Assembly (NCBI GenBank): GCA_015679605.1
Contig: JAAAVE010000372.1
Span: forward strand, 361-21,006
Reading direction: 5' to 3'
Source: Podila epigama
Taxonomy: Eukaryota; Mortierellomycota; Mortierellomycetes; Mortierellales; Mortierellaceae
Length of the DNA stretch: 20,646 nucleotides
Below the pieces are notes generated by a model. That model had not been told where the DNA came from, did no database searches, and saw only the letters and a list, made by a program, of their open reading frames with translations. Below are positions 1-9,580 of the stretch, in pieces; within the stretch, counting starts at the first letter, position 1; every line of letters starts with the position of its first letter. A program made the translations under genes and the position numbers.

Positions 1-313
1 ACAAAAAAAAAAAAAAAAAAACAAAAAAAAGATGGATTAGGTTGAGAGCCAATATTCAAATTAGAAGCATCTCCTTGGCCCACACCTCTCCCCATGCTCA
101 TGGTGTCACGACCGAGTTTGTCCTTTTTTTTTTCCTCGTTGCTGTTGTCGTTGTTGTTGGTGGGGTCTCTGTCTGTCGATCCCTGTCTTTGTTTTTTTGT
201 TGGCTTTGTTGTTGCTGATGTTGATGTAGTAATTGTAGACTTGACGCTGTCGTTGTTGTCTTTTAATAATGTGGTAGTTGAAGATGTTTGTTGCCAATTG
301 CTTTATGAAAAGG

Positions 314-345
314 TAGACAGACAGATAGATAGACAGATAGACAAG
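314..345. repeat. GACA/GATA tetranucleotide microsatellite
   Basis: An interspersed run of GACA and GATA units, read directly from the sequence. It lies in the non-coding left spacer. Confidence 0.85.
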
Positions 346-628
346 AGAAAGGGATGGAGACAAAGAAAGACAGCTGTGAGGATTGTACCAATACCTTGTC
401 AAACGATAGACCTTTTTGTCAAGAGGTGGTAGATCTGGTTGTGAGCAAGGACTATGGTGAGTAGAGGTAGAGGGGGGTGTTTGTCCGTCGTTGCTTGGAT
501 GAAGAGAAGGTGTGTGTGTATGGACGTGTATGAGTATGAGTGTGAGTGTTGGTGTGAATGATGAATGGGAAACTATGAATGGCGACTCGACGACGAACGA
601 AACGAGGAAAACTGAGAAAAGAAAAAGG

Positions 629-657
629 GAAGAAGAAGAAGAAGAAGAAGAAGAAAA
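629..657. repeat. (GAA)n trinucleotide microsatellite
   Basis: About nine consecutive GAA units embedded in a longer purine tract (roughly 596-670). On the minus strand it translates as a serine run, which explains the long but spurious open frame there. Confidence 0.9.
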
Positions 658-710
658 AGAAGAAAAATAGGGAAGGAGAAGCATGAATTGAACCAATCTC
701 CTATTCACAC

Positions 711-850
711 ACTTGTTGTTGCATGTTTGTTGCATGTTTGTTGCATGGGCACACACACGCATTCACATTCGTACACACGCACACGCACACACACGAATTC
801 TCGCACGAACACACGAACACACACTCATTCATGAACATACACATTCATGA
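711..850. repeat. TTGCATGTTTG tandem repeat followed by CA-rich stretch
   Basis: Three near-identical units built on TTGTTGCATG (about 713-746) run directly into a CA/CACG-rich tract, which ends with two copies of a CATTCATGAACAT-like unit (about 825-855). It is simple-sequence DNA with no sign of coding. Confidence 0.8.
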
Positions 851-1112
851 ACATTCACTTGTCAATTGATACAAACAGAAAAAAAAAAGTCCCATCCTCC
901 TCGTTCCTTTTAATCCCCCCCTGTTCACTCATTGCAGTTCATACACTGTGCCTTAAACCTTGCACCCATGTTGTCCGTTTGACATTCGTCAACAGGAACA
1001 GGGACAAACAACAAACCTACAAGCAGGAACAAAAACACAGACGCGTTAATGCACAAATGAGCGCACATCATCTGTGTTACACCTCTCCCCCCTCCCCCCA
1101 AAAGCACGAAAG

Positions 1113-1157
1113 GCGTTCGTTTCGTTCGTTCGTTCGTTCGTTTTGTTCGCTCGTTCA
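1113..1157. repeat. TTCG tetranucleotide microsatellite
   Basis: Repeated TTCG units with a few interruptions. The minus-strand frames across it translate as repeated Thr-Asn-Glu-Arg, a microsatellite artefact. Confidence 0.85.
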
Positions 1158-1612
1158 AACAAACCATGATCCAATTGTAAAGACAGCATCTCTCGTATCC
1201 ATGCGTTTACCCACACCTGTTCAGTGGTCGCCAATCTTTTTTTTTTTTCCCCTTCCCCCCTACTCTTTCTACCCCTTCCTCCTTTTCTTTTTTCTCTCTT
1301 TTTTTTATGTACTCATGCATGCATGCATGTCCCAGTTACTCGCACGCACTTTGCCCCTTGTTCATCCCCTGGTTGGCATGACTCTTTTTTCCGTTCTCGA
1401 GATTCAACTGGGAAAACACATACAGAGAGAGAGAGATAGAGAAAGAGAACGTGTATGTATGAGAGACAGAGAGAAAAGGATGGAACGCATCCCTTGGCCA
1501 CCTCCGCCGCGCCCCCTCGTTTGCCGTTGGAAAGAAACCAGTCAAAAAAACAAAAACGGTCTAGCAATACAGCATCCTTGGATGGAATGTTGGACGCGGG
1601 GTTACCCTCTTT

Positions 1613-1652
1613 GCTTTTTTTTTTTTATTTATTATTATTATTATTATTTTCA
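1613..1652. repeat. T-run plus (ATT)n microsatellite in the peptidase 3' flank
   Basis: A T-run followed by ATTT and about six ATT units. On the minus strand it reads as overlapping AATAAA signals and then an A-run, about 50-90 nt past the peptidase stop codon, so it probably contains the polyadenylation region of that gene. The repeat is seen directly; the polyadenylation role is inferred. Confidence 0.7.
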
Positions 1653-1701
1653 TTATGGCTCCACTCTGTACTCAAACAACATGAAAAACGTGCCTTGAAC
1701 T

Positions 1702-4374
1702 TCATGCCTTGAGGAGCGCATCCTCATTGGCAATCTCAATAGGAATAGCGTCAAAAGGCTTGAAACCAAAAACTCGGCCCAGGAACGACACCTCGCCCAA
1801 CAATGCAGTCTTGACGTTCTTGGGGATACGGAATCCTATCATACCATTCGTTCATTTGAGCCAACAATTGAGTCTCATGGGGTCTAACACGGCATGACAA
1901 AAAACAAACGTGCAATAATAAAAATAGAAAAAAAAAGAGAGAGAGAGAGTTCCCAACATACCATGTCCTTCGCCCTCAAAGGCAACATAGGCTACAGGAC
2001 GACCTCGAGTCTTCAAGGCATTCACCATTGTCTCGGCTTGGTTAGGAGGCACGACCTTGTCCTCCAATCCTTGGAAGAAGGCACATGGACAAGTAATCTT
2101 GTCGGCCGAGTAAAGAGGCGAACGCTCGCGATACAGATCAAGAGCAGCTGGGTAAGGTCCGATCAGACTCTCGGGGTAACGCAACTCAAACTTGTGAGTA
2201 TCCTTGGCCAAGGTCTCCAGATCGCCAATGCCAAAGTGGCTCACGCCAGCCTTGAACACATCCCTGAAGGCCAGAGCCGCCAAGGTCGAGTACCCTCCTG
2301 CGCTACGTCCCACGATGGCCATCTTATCGCCATCCACCCACTTCTTCTCCAACAAATACTTTGCCGCGTTGCAGCAATCGTCAATATCAACGACACCCCA
2401 TTGTGTTCGAAGACGGTTACGGAACTCGCGGCCATAATTGGTCGAGCCTCCATAGTTCACAGTGACACATGCAATGCCACGCGACGTAAAGAAGTTGATG
2501 GGCCAGGCCAACTCGGATACAAAAGCAACGGTCGGTCCACCATGCGACAGAACTTTAAGAGGAGGAAGAGTGCCCTCAGGTGCTACGTAATCCACGTTGG
2601 CAGGAGGATAATACAAAGCATAGGCCTCTACAAGGAAAAAGTAAGTAAAAACGAGGGGTTAAATCTCTTTGATTTGCAAAGCAACAAGTGCATGCTTCAC
2701 CTTCATACAGCACGCGTACTTGCATGTATCCCGAACACTCTAATGAACCACAGGAAAAAAAAATAAAAATAGACTAAAGCTTACCGAGTCCTCCGGTTGT
2801 CTTGAAGGTAAGCGGCGTAGGCTTGGAGATGTAGCCTTTGGGTACCTCTACAGAGCTAGTCTTCATCAAGACCTCAAAAACATTGGTGCGCAAGTTGAAG
2901 CTAACTGTCTGGGTGGGCAGGTCATAGCTGCCAGCGGAAAAGAGCAGGACATCGTCGTTTCCTTGAGTGGTTGCGAGCAGTGACGTGATGACTTGGAACG
3001 TTGTGGGAATGTCCTTGAGTGTCTTGGTCTTGGTGTCAATCAGGCAAAGGTTGTACAACCCTGCATGGGAAGGAAAAAAAAGGAAAGATAATAGATATAA
3101 AATGAGTTGGGATGCGCCACCGCATGCATTTGTTTCTTTTCAAGGCCATGCTGAGTCATCTCTTTCTCTCTTTCTCTCTTTCGTTACCATCCAATACATA
3201 AACCGCAGCAATCTTGCTTGGATCAGACGAAAGTGGGTAGAATGAGCTGTCTCCAAATACCCAGGCAGCGCCTATTTTGTTCAAGATGAATAAAGACAAA
3301 TTTAAAGGTTACAATAGGTTGCAATATGCCTACTTTTCCCATAGGGCGATACTATGAATCGCAATACTATGACTCGCAACATAGTGATAAACGACCAATT
3401 GCTCAACTTTCTTACCTTGGAACTCGGCCTTGACTGGCTCTTGAAGAACGAGCTCAACTTTTCCGCCAGCTCTGTAACTGTACAGGTTCCAAAATCCAGT
3501 CTTGTCGTTCATAAAGTACAATGTGCCATCCGCAGCAAAACGAGGCTGGTTTGAACTTTCCTCATGCGCCTTGTCGTCTCCGGCCAAGAGAGTCTGCGAG
3601 GCAATGGTGATGGCGCTGTCGGTGATGTTCAGGGTGCTATAGTACAATTGAGTATGGTCCCAAGTCATGAAAGGGTGGTTCCAAGAGTAGTAAGCAAAGT
3701 CAGTGTGGACGACGGGGTTGAACCGAGGGGAGGAGTAGAAATCAGCGCCCTCGGCCAACACCTGGACGTTGGGTTCATCTGTATCCAGTCGGACGACGAC
3801 CAAGGTGTTGATGACAGTTTGTGGCGTGTCGACAGTGTGATCCTCGCGCACACAGATCAAGAACTTTTCTGTTGGGTGGATAGCAATGTCTGCATAGCGC
3901 CAAGCCTTGTTCTCGGGTGTCAGCGGATGGATGCTTCCAGCGTTGGCGCCAGTTGTGATGACCTTGTAGAGGCGGCTATCGGCATCGTTGCTCGAGACCA
4001 AAAAGTCGCGTGCGAGCGAAAAGACTCCACCGCCGTACTCGTGTACGCGGGTGCGTGCGATGAAGGGTGCTGGCGTGAGTTCTGAGGTGACGCCCTCTGC
4101 GTTACGGGTCATGATTGTCTGACGGCCATTGGTGTTTCCGTTGATTTCAAGCCAGAAGAGGTCACCCATGTGTTCGTTCTTGCGCAGTTCCGAGGAAGTG
4201 ATGGTGGAGGAGGTGATGAAGTCGACATCAATGGGCGACTTCCACTCGCCTAGAAAAAAAAACGAAGAGGAAATTCAGTGACACGAGTTCAGTCGAGTTG
4301 ACTCAATGCATCACATGGAAAGGGAATGGAGTGAATCCTATTTCTTTACCGTAAGGTGCAACAATGGGCGACAT
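1702..4374 (-). CDS. S9-family serine peptidase (prolyl oligopeptidase / acylaminoacyl-peptidase type), six exons
   Basis: Predicted 672-aa serine peptidase that would cleave short peptides, removing dipeptides or acylated residues; the exact substrate cannot be told. Minus-strand exons in order: 4350-4374, 3416-4249, 3188-3271, 2785-3060, 1962-2627 and 1702-1835, with GT-AG introns of 100-157 nt. All joins keep frame. The protein starts MSPIVAPYGEWKSPI. Residues about 20-400 look like the beta-propeller that gates this family and include the subfamily motif VHEYGGG. Residues about 430-672 form the alpha/beta-hydrolase domain, with the catalytic triad visible: Ser515 in GRSAGGYS, Asp596 in GLEDKVVPP and His628 in EGEGHGF, the last interrupted by the final intron. 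No signal peptide or membrane segment is seen, so it is probably cytosolic. Length is normal for the family. All five introns are phase 1. Start choice: this ATG lies in a short first exon whose splice gives the YGEWKSP sequence conserved in plant and bacterial relatives. It is divergent from EMC1. Confidence 0.93.
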
Positions 4375-4911
4375 GGTAGGGGATATGGAGAAATGAAGAT
4401 TGGGGGTTTTTTACGAGAGCAAAGAAAGAGAAAAAGCTCATTTCAGGTTCAAGAAGAAGAAAAAAAAAAAAAAGTTCCCAGGAACAACTCACCTCACCTC
4501 CTCTTGTTCACAATTTGCCCTCGCTCTTTGCTCATTTTGTGGGCGGTGTTAAAACTGCGATTCATACGTCTTCCATGCCTGGAAATACTGGATAGAAAAT
4601 AAACCGTTGGTTCCTCCCTTAATTGCTGAACGAGACGAAAGACGAAACTGAGGACGACCTGTGAAAAGAACGCGCGAACCAAACAATTTTCATCCAACTT
4701 CATCTTGTCATCCCCCCACCTCCATCAGCATCAACCGAAGCCAGTCAGTCATCCATCCATTCACAAAGAGGGAGACACAAGGAGCAAGGAGCAAGAGTAG
4801 CTTTTTTCATTTTTAAAGGAGAAAAAAAAAAACAAGAGGCATAGTACCTTCATTTTACTCGCATATTTTTCATCATCCCTTCCATTCATTCTACTCTCCA
4901 TCGACTGTTGA
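4375..4911. promoter_or_regulatory. Divergent promoter region between the S9 peptidase and EMC1
   Basis: This 537-bp spacer separates two start codons pointing away from each other, so it must hold both 5' UTRs and both promoters, possibly as a shared bidirectional promoter. It contains purine-rich runs and an A-run near 4460-4474 on the peptidase side and CATC/TTCC-rich sequence on the EMC1 side. I see no clear TATA box on either side. No gene is supported in it. Confidence 0.6.
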
Positions 4912-7900
4912 ATGGCTCTCTTGGGACAAAGGCGACTTGGTCTCGCCACTTGGGCCATGGTGCTCGTCACCATAATGACCGTGTTCATGACTCGGAATGT
5001 CTCTGCTTTATATGAATCCGAGGCAGGCATCGCTGACTGGTAAGGTGTAACACCTCTTTTCGATAGACTTTTTATTTTTAATGTCCCTCGTTTTCTTGGA
5101 ACAAGTGCGTTGTATGTAGTCTCACTTTTCATCCCTTCCACCACCTACATTAAAAGGCACCACAGATGGATCGGTACTCCTCACTTGACTGCCACACCTC
5201 GCTCTGTTCGAGGAGCGACCAATATCTTTGTCGCATCAGACAAGAACACTGTTGCCTCGCTCAGGGCCAAGACCGGAGAGCTTAGTATGTTGAAGAAACG
5301 AATCGAGTCTAATTTCTCTATTGAAAAAGAATACTTTTGATCTTTTGATCGGCTAAACGATTTTTTCATGCTACATGTGTAATAGTCTGGCGTCAGGTCC
5401 TCAGGAAGGATGAACCTATTCACTCGATCCGTGTCGTGTCTGGACGTAAGTGTGCTCGATCTGTTGCTGAGAGTAATAGAAACAAGATGAAATGTATAAA
5501 GGCTATAGATGGAGTGCTCTGATTTTGAACGACCTTCTCTTTTTGCCAACCACAAAAACACGTATTAGACCTCCTTGCATTGTCGGGTACCGATGAATTC
5601 CACGCCCGTCTGTTTGACGGCAAGTCAGGTCAGCTTCTTTGGGATTTCGCTCCTCAGGGAGAGAATGCTCTTCCCGGTGCCACCTTTGGCCAGGCCGTGA
5701 CAACTACCTTTGAAGACTCAAACCTGATTATTTTGAACCAGGGCGCACATGTCCGCAAGATTCATGCCAAGACAGGAACCGAGGCGTGGCAATGGAAGGC
5801 AGAGGAAGGATCTGCCACTGCTTACTTTGGTGTCTTGGAGTCAAAGGGTTTTGCTGGACATGAAAACGTTGTCTATGTCGCTGGAGTGACCCGCGGGGTT
5901 GCCTCATTTACACTTGAAATTGTGGCCCGGGACGCTGCTACAGGCCAGCATCTCAAGACATTCAACATTCGCTCCAGCATCGCAGCTGTCGAAGATATCT
6001 TGGTTCTCGGAGGTGGTGCCAACGACAAGCCCGGCTATGTCGCCTGGTTGGAGACTGATGCCCTCAAAGTTTTGACTCTTGGAACGGACAAGGTTGCCCA
6101 GATCAGCAAAAAGGTACATATACACATGCCTGTACGATCGGCCGCTTTTTCTTGTCCACTCTTCCACAATGTCGTCTCACAATTCTTTACTTCATTTTTT
6201 CGTCCTGTTCTTTCTCTTCTTTCATATTTTCACATCATGTCCAATAGTCTATTATCCAGGAGAATGCCAGTCTGGTAGAGCTTGTTTCGACGCTCGAATT
6301 GACTAGCTTGGGACTGCCTGAGGGTCACTCAAAGTTTGTGCTGAGTGGAACTGTCGGTGAATACAATGATGCAAAGGGCGCCGTGCTGCTTGATATTGAT
6401 CACAAGACAGGCAAGCCAACCGTCCTCAAAGACCTTGGCGACCGCGCAGGATTCTCGTCCTTTGCCGCTGCAGTGAAACCCAACACGGACGAGGTCGTTG
6501 TCTTGAGAGTGTACAGAGAGGATCCCGAGAATGGCATGCTGGAGCTCACAGATGTCAGCACCCCTCTTGCGGCTCCTGTCCAGACGATCATCCCCCTCGA
6601 CTATAACAAGTTTGCTCACTTTGGCTCTGCTCACCTCGAACTCTCCACCAAGGGTCAGGGTACGCAGACACGCGTCTTCTTTACGACCATGGACGGCTCC
6701 TTCCATTCGTACTCCAACGTGGAGTCTGAACGCTGGTACCGCGAAGAGTCGATGGCCTATATCAAGGAGGTTGAATTCGTGGACTTGCCTGAGCGCAAGT
6801 TGTGGACCCAGGACAAGGACGAGTCTGGACATAGCCCCGCGGCAGGAAACCTGACCCTTGTTGAACGTTATATCCAACGCTTGAGCATGCATGTTGCACA
6901 ACTCAAGGACCTGCCTTCGTTTGTTCTTTCGTATGCCAAGCCTTCGTCTCTGTTTGTCAAGGCACCTGCTCCTGTTGAGTACACCGAGGTCACCATCGGT
7001 GCCAACAGTGCCATCCAGCCCCTTTACCGTGACCAATTTGGCCTTCGCAAGATCTTGGTCTTTGGAACATCCAAGGGCAAGCTCGTCGCTGTTGATTCTG
7101 CTAACCAGGGCCAGATCATTTGGAGTCGCTTCTTCCCATGGGGCCATGATATCAAGAACCTGGTCCTCGTCCGCCACGCCCATGTTCGCTTACCCCCTGT
7201 CCTCGCCATGATTGCCGAAACTATGGATGGTGGTGGGAACAAGATGATCCGCACATACCGCCTGAATGCGTTGACGGGAGAGGATTATGAGAGTGAGAGC
7301 TTTTTCTTCCCTGCCTCGGCCTGGATTCCAGCCGGATATCTGAGTGCATTCAAGGCACCTATTGAGGACCCTGAGGAGAAGACTCAGGTTCTGTTGATTG
7401 TAGATGAGCGCATGCATATCACACCGTACCCCAGCTCGGAAGCAGTGCAGACTGCATTCAAGGAAATTTCGTCGGATGTCTACTTTATGTTGAAGAACAA
7501 GATTGGAGCCAAGGAGCTGAACGGATACAAGGCGATTGTGAGCGCAGATATGGATCGCATGGATGTCGAGCCCACGTGGAAGATACCTTTCCCTGAGGGA
7601 GAGGAGATTGTTGCGTTTGGAGAGCGCCCATCGTATGAGGTGATGGCATCGTTGGGCCGCGTGTTGGGTGACCGTGGTGTGCTGTACAAGTACCAGAACG
7701 CCAACTATGCTACAGTGATCACAGCCAGTGCAGGAGGGACCGGCTTCCGCCCTTCTATGACTGTGTACCTGGTCGATGTGGTCAAGGGAAGCATCCTTTA
7801 CCAGGCGACCCACGAGAACATTGGCTGGAACCAACCCATTTTGGCAACCCAGTACGAGAACAATGTGGTGTATACTTTCTGGTCGGAGGGTGATTCAGTA

Positions 7901-8606
7901 ACGGCTGCCAAGGGTTATCAGGCTGTGGCCCTTGAACTGTTCGAGAGCAAAGAGGAGAACCAGAGGGTGAAGAGCGAAACGTTTTCGTCTTTTACCAGCG
8001 AACGGCCTCATGTGATTGCTCAGGCATTCCCATTCCCATATGAGGCGACGGCTATTGGTGTGACCAGCACGAAGGCCGGTATCTCTAGCAAGGACATTGT
8101 GTTTGGACTTTCGCGGCAGTCGGTGATGGCTGTGAACAAGCGCTTCCTCGACCCTCGTCGTCCTGTGAACCCTCCTACGGCTGCAGAGAAGGAAGAGATG
8201 TTGATTCCTTATGGTGGTATCTCGGAGGATACACGGCAATTCCTGTCGTATCACTTGGAGGTGACAGGCATCAAGAAGATTGCGACCGCGCCTACGTTGC
8301 TAGAGTCGACGACGGTGGTTGTTGCCTTTGGTCAGGATGTGTTTGTGACGCGCCATGCACCATCCAAGACCTTTGATATTTTGAACGAGGACTTTAGCAA
8401 GAGCCAACTGCTCTTGACCATTGTGACTCTTGTGGTCCTACTCTTTGTCACAGCACCAATGGTAAGAGGGTTTTTTTCATTTTTGTATATCTTTGTCGAT
8501 GATATTGTTGTGAAGCTGTATAGTAAACTTGACCATTTTCTTTTTTCTTTTTTTTCATTGCTACTACTAGATGAAGAACAAGATGCTTAAGGAACTTTGG
8601 TACTAG
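4912..8606 (+). CDS. EMC1: ER membrane protein complex subunit 1, six exons
   Basis: Large lumenal subunit of the ER membrane protein complex (EMC), the insertase that places tail-anchored and some multi-pass proteins into the ER membrane. Exons: 4912-5039, 5157-5284, 5386-5445, 5569-6113, 6248-8461 and 8571-8606, encoding 1036 aa; GT-AG introns of 101-134 nt, all in frame. Residues 1-32 are a signal peptide with a hydrophobic core, probably cleaved after SA. Then comes the PQQ-like beta-propeller (NIFVASDKNTVASLRAKTGE, ALSGTDEFHARLFDGKSGQ). The conserved C-terminal EMC1/DUF1620 part contains GDRGVLYKYQN near residue 758 and FLDPRRP near 920. One membrane helix follows at about 1007-1024, then a short tail ending KELWY in its own 11-codon exon. 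Family knowledge: propeller in the lumen, C-terminus in the cytosol. The length is close to known EMC1 proteins. An AATAAA signal lies at 8685-8690. Start choice: the only ATG that gives a signal peptide in frame. Confidence 0.95.
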
Positions 8607-9580
8607 AGATAAATGGAGAATTGAAAAAGAGTAATTTTCAATGAGAGAGAAACGGAAGGCCTGCACTGTGATACCGTTCAAAACAATAAAGAGGGGTCAT
8701 AAAAAAATGTAGTGGACAAGGAGAAACAAGGTGTCGTGACATGTTGCCCTGGCATGAGGGGGAAGGACATGACCAGCCAGGTGTGGTTGAGAAGGATGAA
8801 AGGCACAAGAATGCGCCCAAAGGAACAAATAGAACCATGCCATGTTATGGTATGGTATGGATGGATGGCTGGATGGATACAACAATACAACCAAGAAAAA
8901 AAAAAAGGGCGGGAAGAGATGACGAGCACAGCCTGTGTGTGTGATAAAAAAAGAAAGTCACGGCTGTCCAGTGGGTTTGGTTTCAAAACCTGCTTTTGTT
9001 CACACTGTTTCTCTCTTTTGACGCTCATCAAAACCTTCTCCGCCCAAATCCCATCCAACTTTCATCCACTTTTCTTCATTCCTCCCATTCCATCCATCCC
9101 ATCCCTTCTATCCCATCCCATCCACAGCTCATCACTTTTTTTTTTTATTTTCGCTCTTTCTCTCATCCATTCCTTGTGTTACCTCAAATTCCTTCTTCCC
9201 TTGCACTCCTCCATCGTCTCATCAACAGGCTGAACCGAAGTGTGCCTGTGTGTGTGTGATAATTTGAGTGCAGGTGTAGACAAGAGTCAACACTTTTTTT
9301 TTTTAGCCCTTATCTTTTTTTTTTTTTTTTTTTCTTTTTTTCTTTTCTTTTCATTTCTTTCTTGGAATAGACAACACATCATACGCGCCCGTGTATTCTT
9401 TCTATTACTCTTTTTTCTTTCTCCTTCTGGATAATCCAATTCATCACTCTCCCCTAAAAATCAGCACAACAGTAGTCCATCACATCACCCCTTTTGTTTA
9501 TTCTGTTTCCTTGTCCCTGACAAAGAAAAGAAGAAAAAAGAAGAAAAAATAAAACAAGAGTCGCCTCTTCCAACTGAACG
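8607..9580. promoter_or_regulatory. EMC1 3' flank and P4-ATPase promoter/leader region
   Basis: This 974-bp spacer has no gene I can support. The left part carries the EMC1 3' end, with AATAAA at 8685-8690 and TGGATGGATGGC-type repeats near 8856-8875. The right part is strongly pyrimidine-rich on the plus strand: an ATCCC/CATCC run at about 9075-9125, T-runs at 9137-9147 and 9293-9304, and long T tracts at about 9315-9350. Such pyrimidine-rich upstream sequence is typical of fungal core promoters. Just before the ATG the leader becomes AAGAAAAAA-rich. No canonical TATA box is obvious. Confidence 0.55.
8685..8690 (+). terminator. Polyadenylation signal of EMC1
   Basis: An AATAAA hexamer 79 nt after the EMC1 stop, followed shortly by an A-run near 8701-8707. 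The placement fits a 3' end signal. Confidence 0.5.

Larger units (their letters stand above)
1..1701. other. Gene-poor, microsatellite-rich spacer
   Basis: I see no supportable gene here. Open frames exist on both strands, but they translate simple repeats (poly-Ser, poly-Phe, Tyr and Arg-Glu runs) and match no family I know. The stretch holds an A-rich left edge, a GACA/GATA run, a GAA run, a 12-nt repeat containing TTGCATG, a long CA-rich stretch, a TTCG run, an ATGC run, GA-rich sequence and a final T-run/ATT run. The right end is the 3' flank of the minus-strand peptidase gene. Its AATAAA-type signals (minus strand, about 1624-1633) fall in the ATT/poly-T stretch about 70 nt beyond the stop. 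The far left could be upstream sequence of a gene outside the window, but that cannot be decided here. Confidence 0.75.

Noticed and set aside
1-101. Minus-strand frame starting MSMGRGVGQGDASN and running off the left edge
   Set aside because: It soon runs into poly-Phe from the A-rich edge, and no good GT donor lies before that. It could be a first exon of an outside gene, but the evidence is too thin.
106-762. 218-codon minus-strand open frame
   Set aside because: It translates microsatellites (poly-Ser from GAA repeats, repeated Tyr-Leu-Ser from GATA/GACA) with no domain. The open frame is a repeat artefact.
847-1698. 283-codon plus-strand open frame
   Set aside because: Low-complexity content (Phe, Tyr and Arg-Glu runs from T, ATT and GA repeats) and no recognisable domain.
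1894-2766. 290-codon plus-strand open frame
   Set aside because: It lies antisense to the catalytic exon of the S9 peptidase, whose triad and splice sites are clear; it is a shadow frame.
6329-7183. 284-codon minus-strand open frame
   Set aside because: Antisense to the main EMC1 exon; the EMC1 frame has conserved motifs and this one has none.
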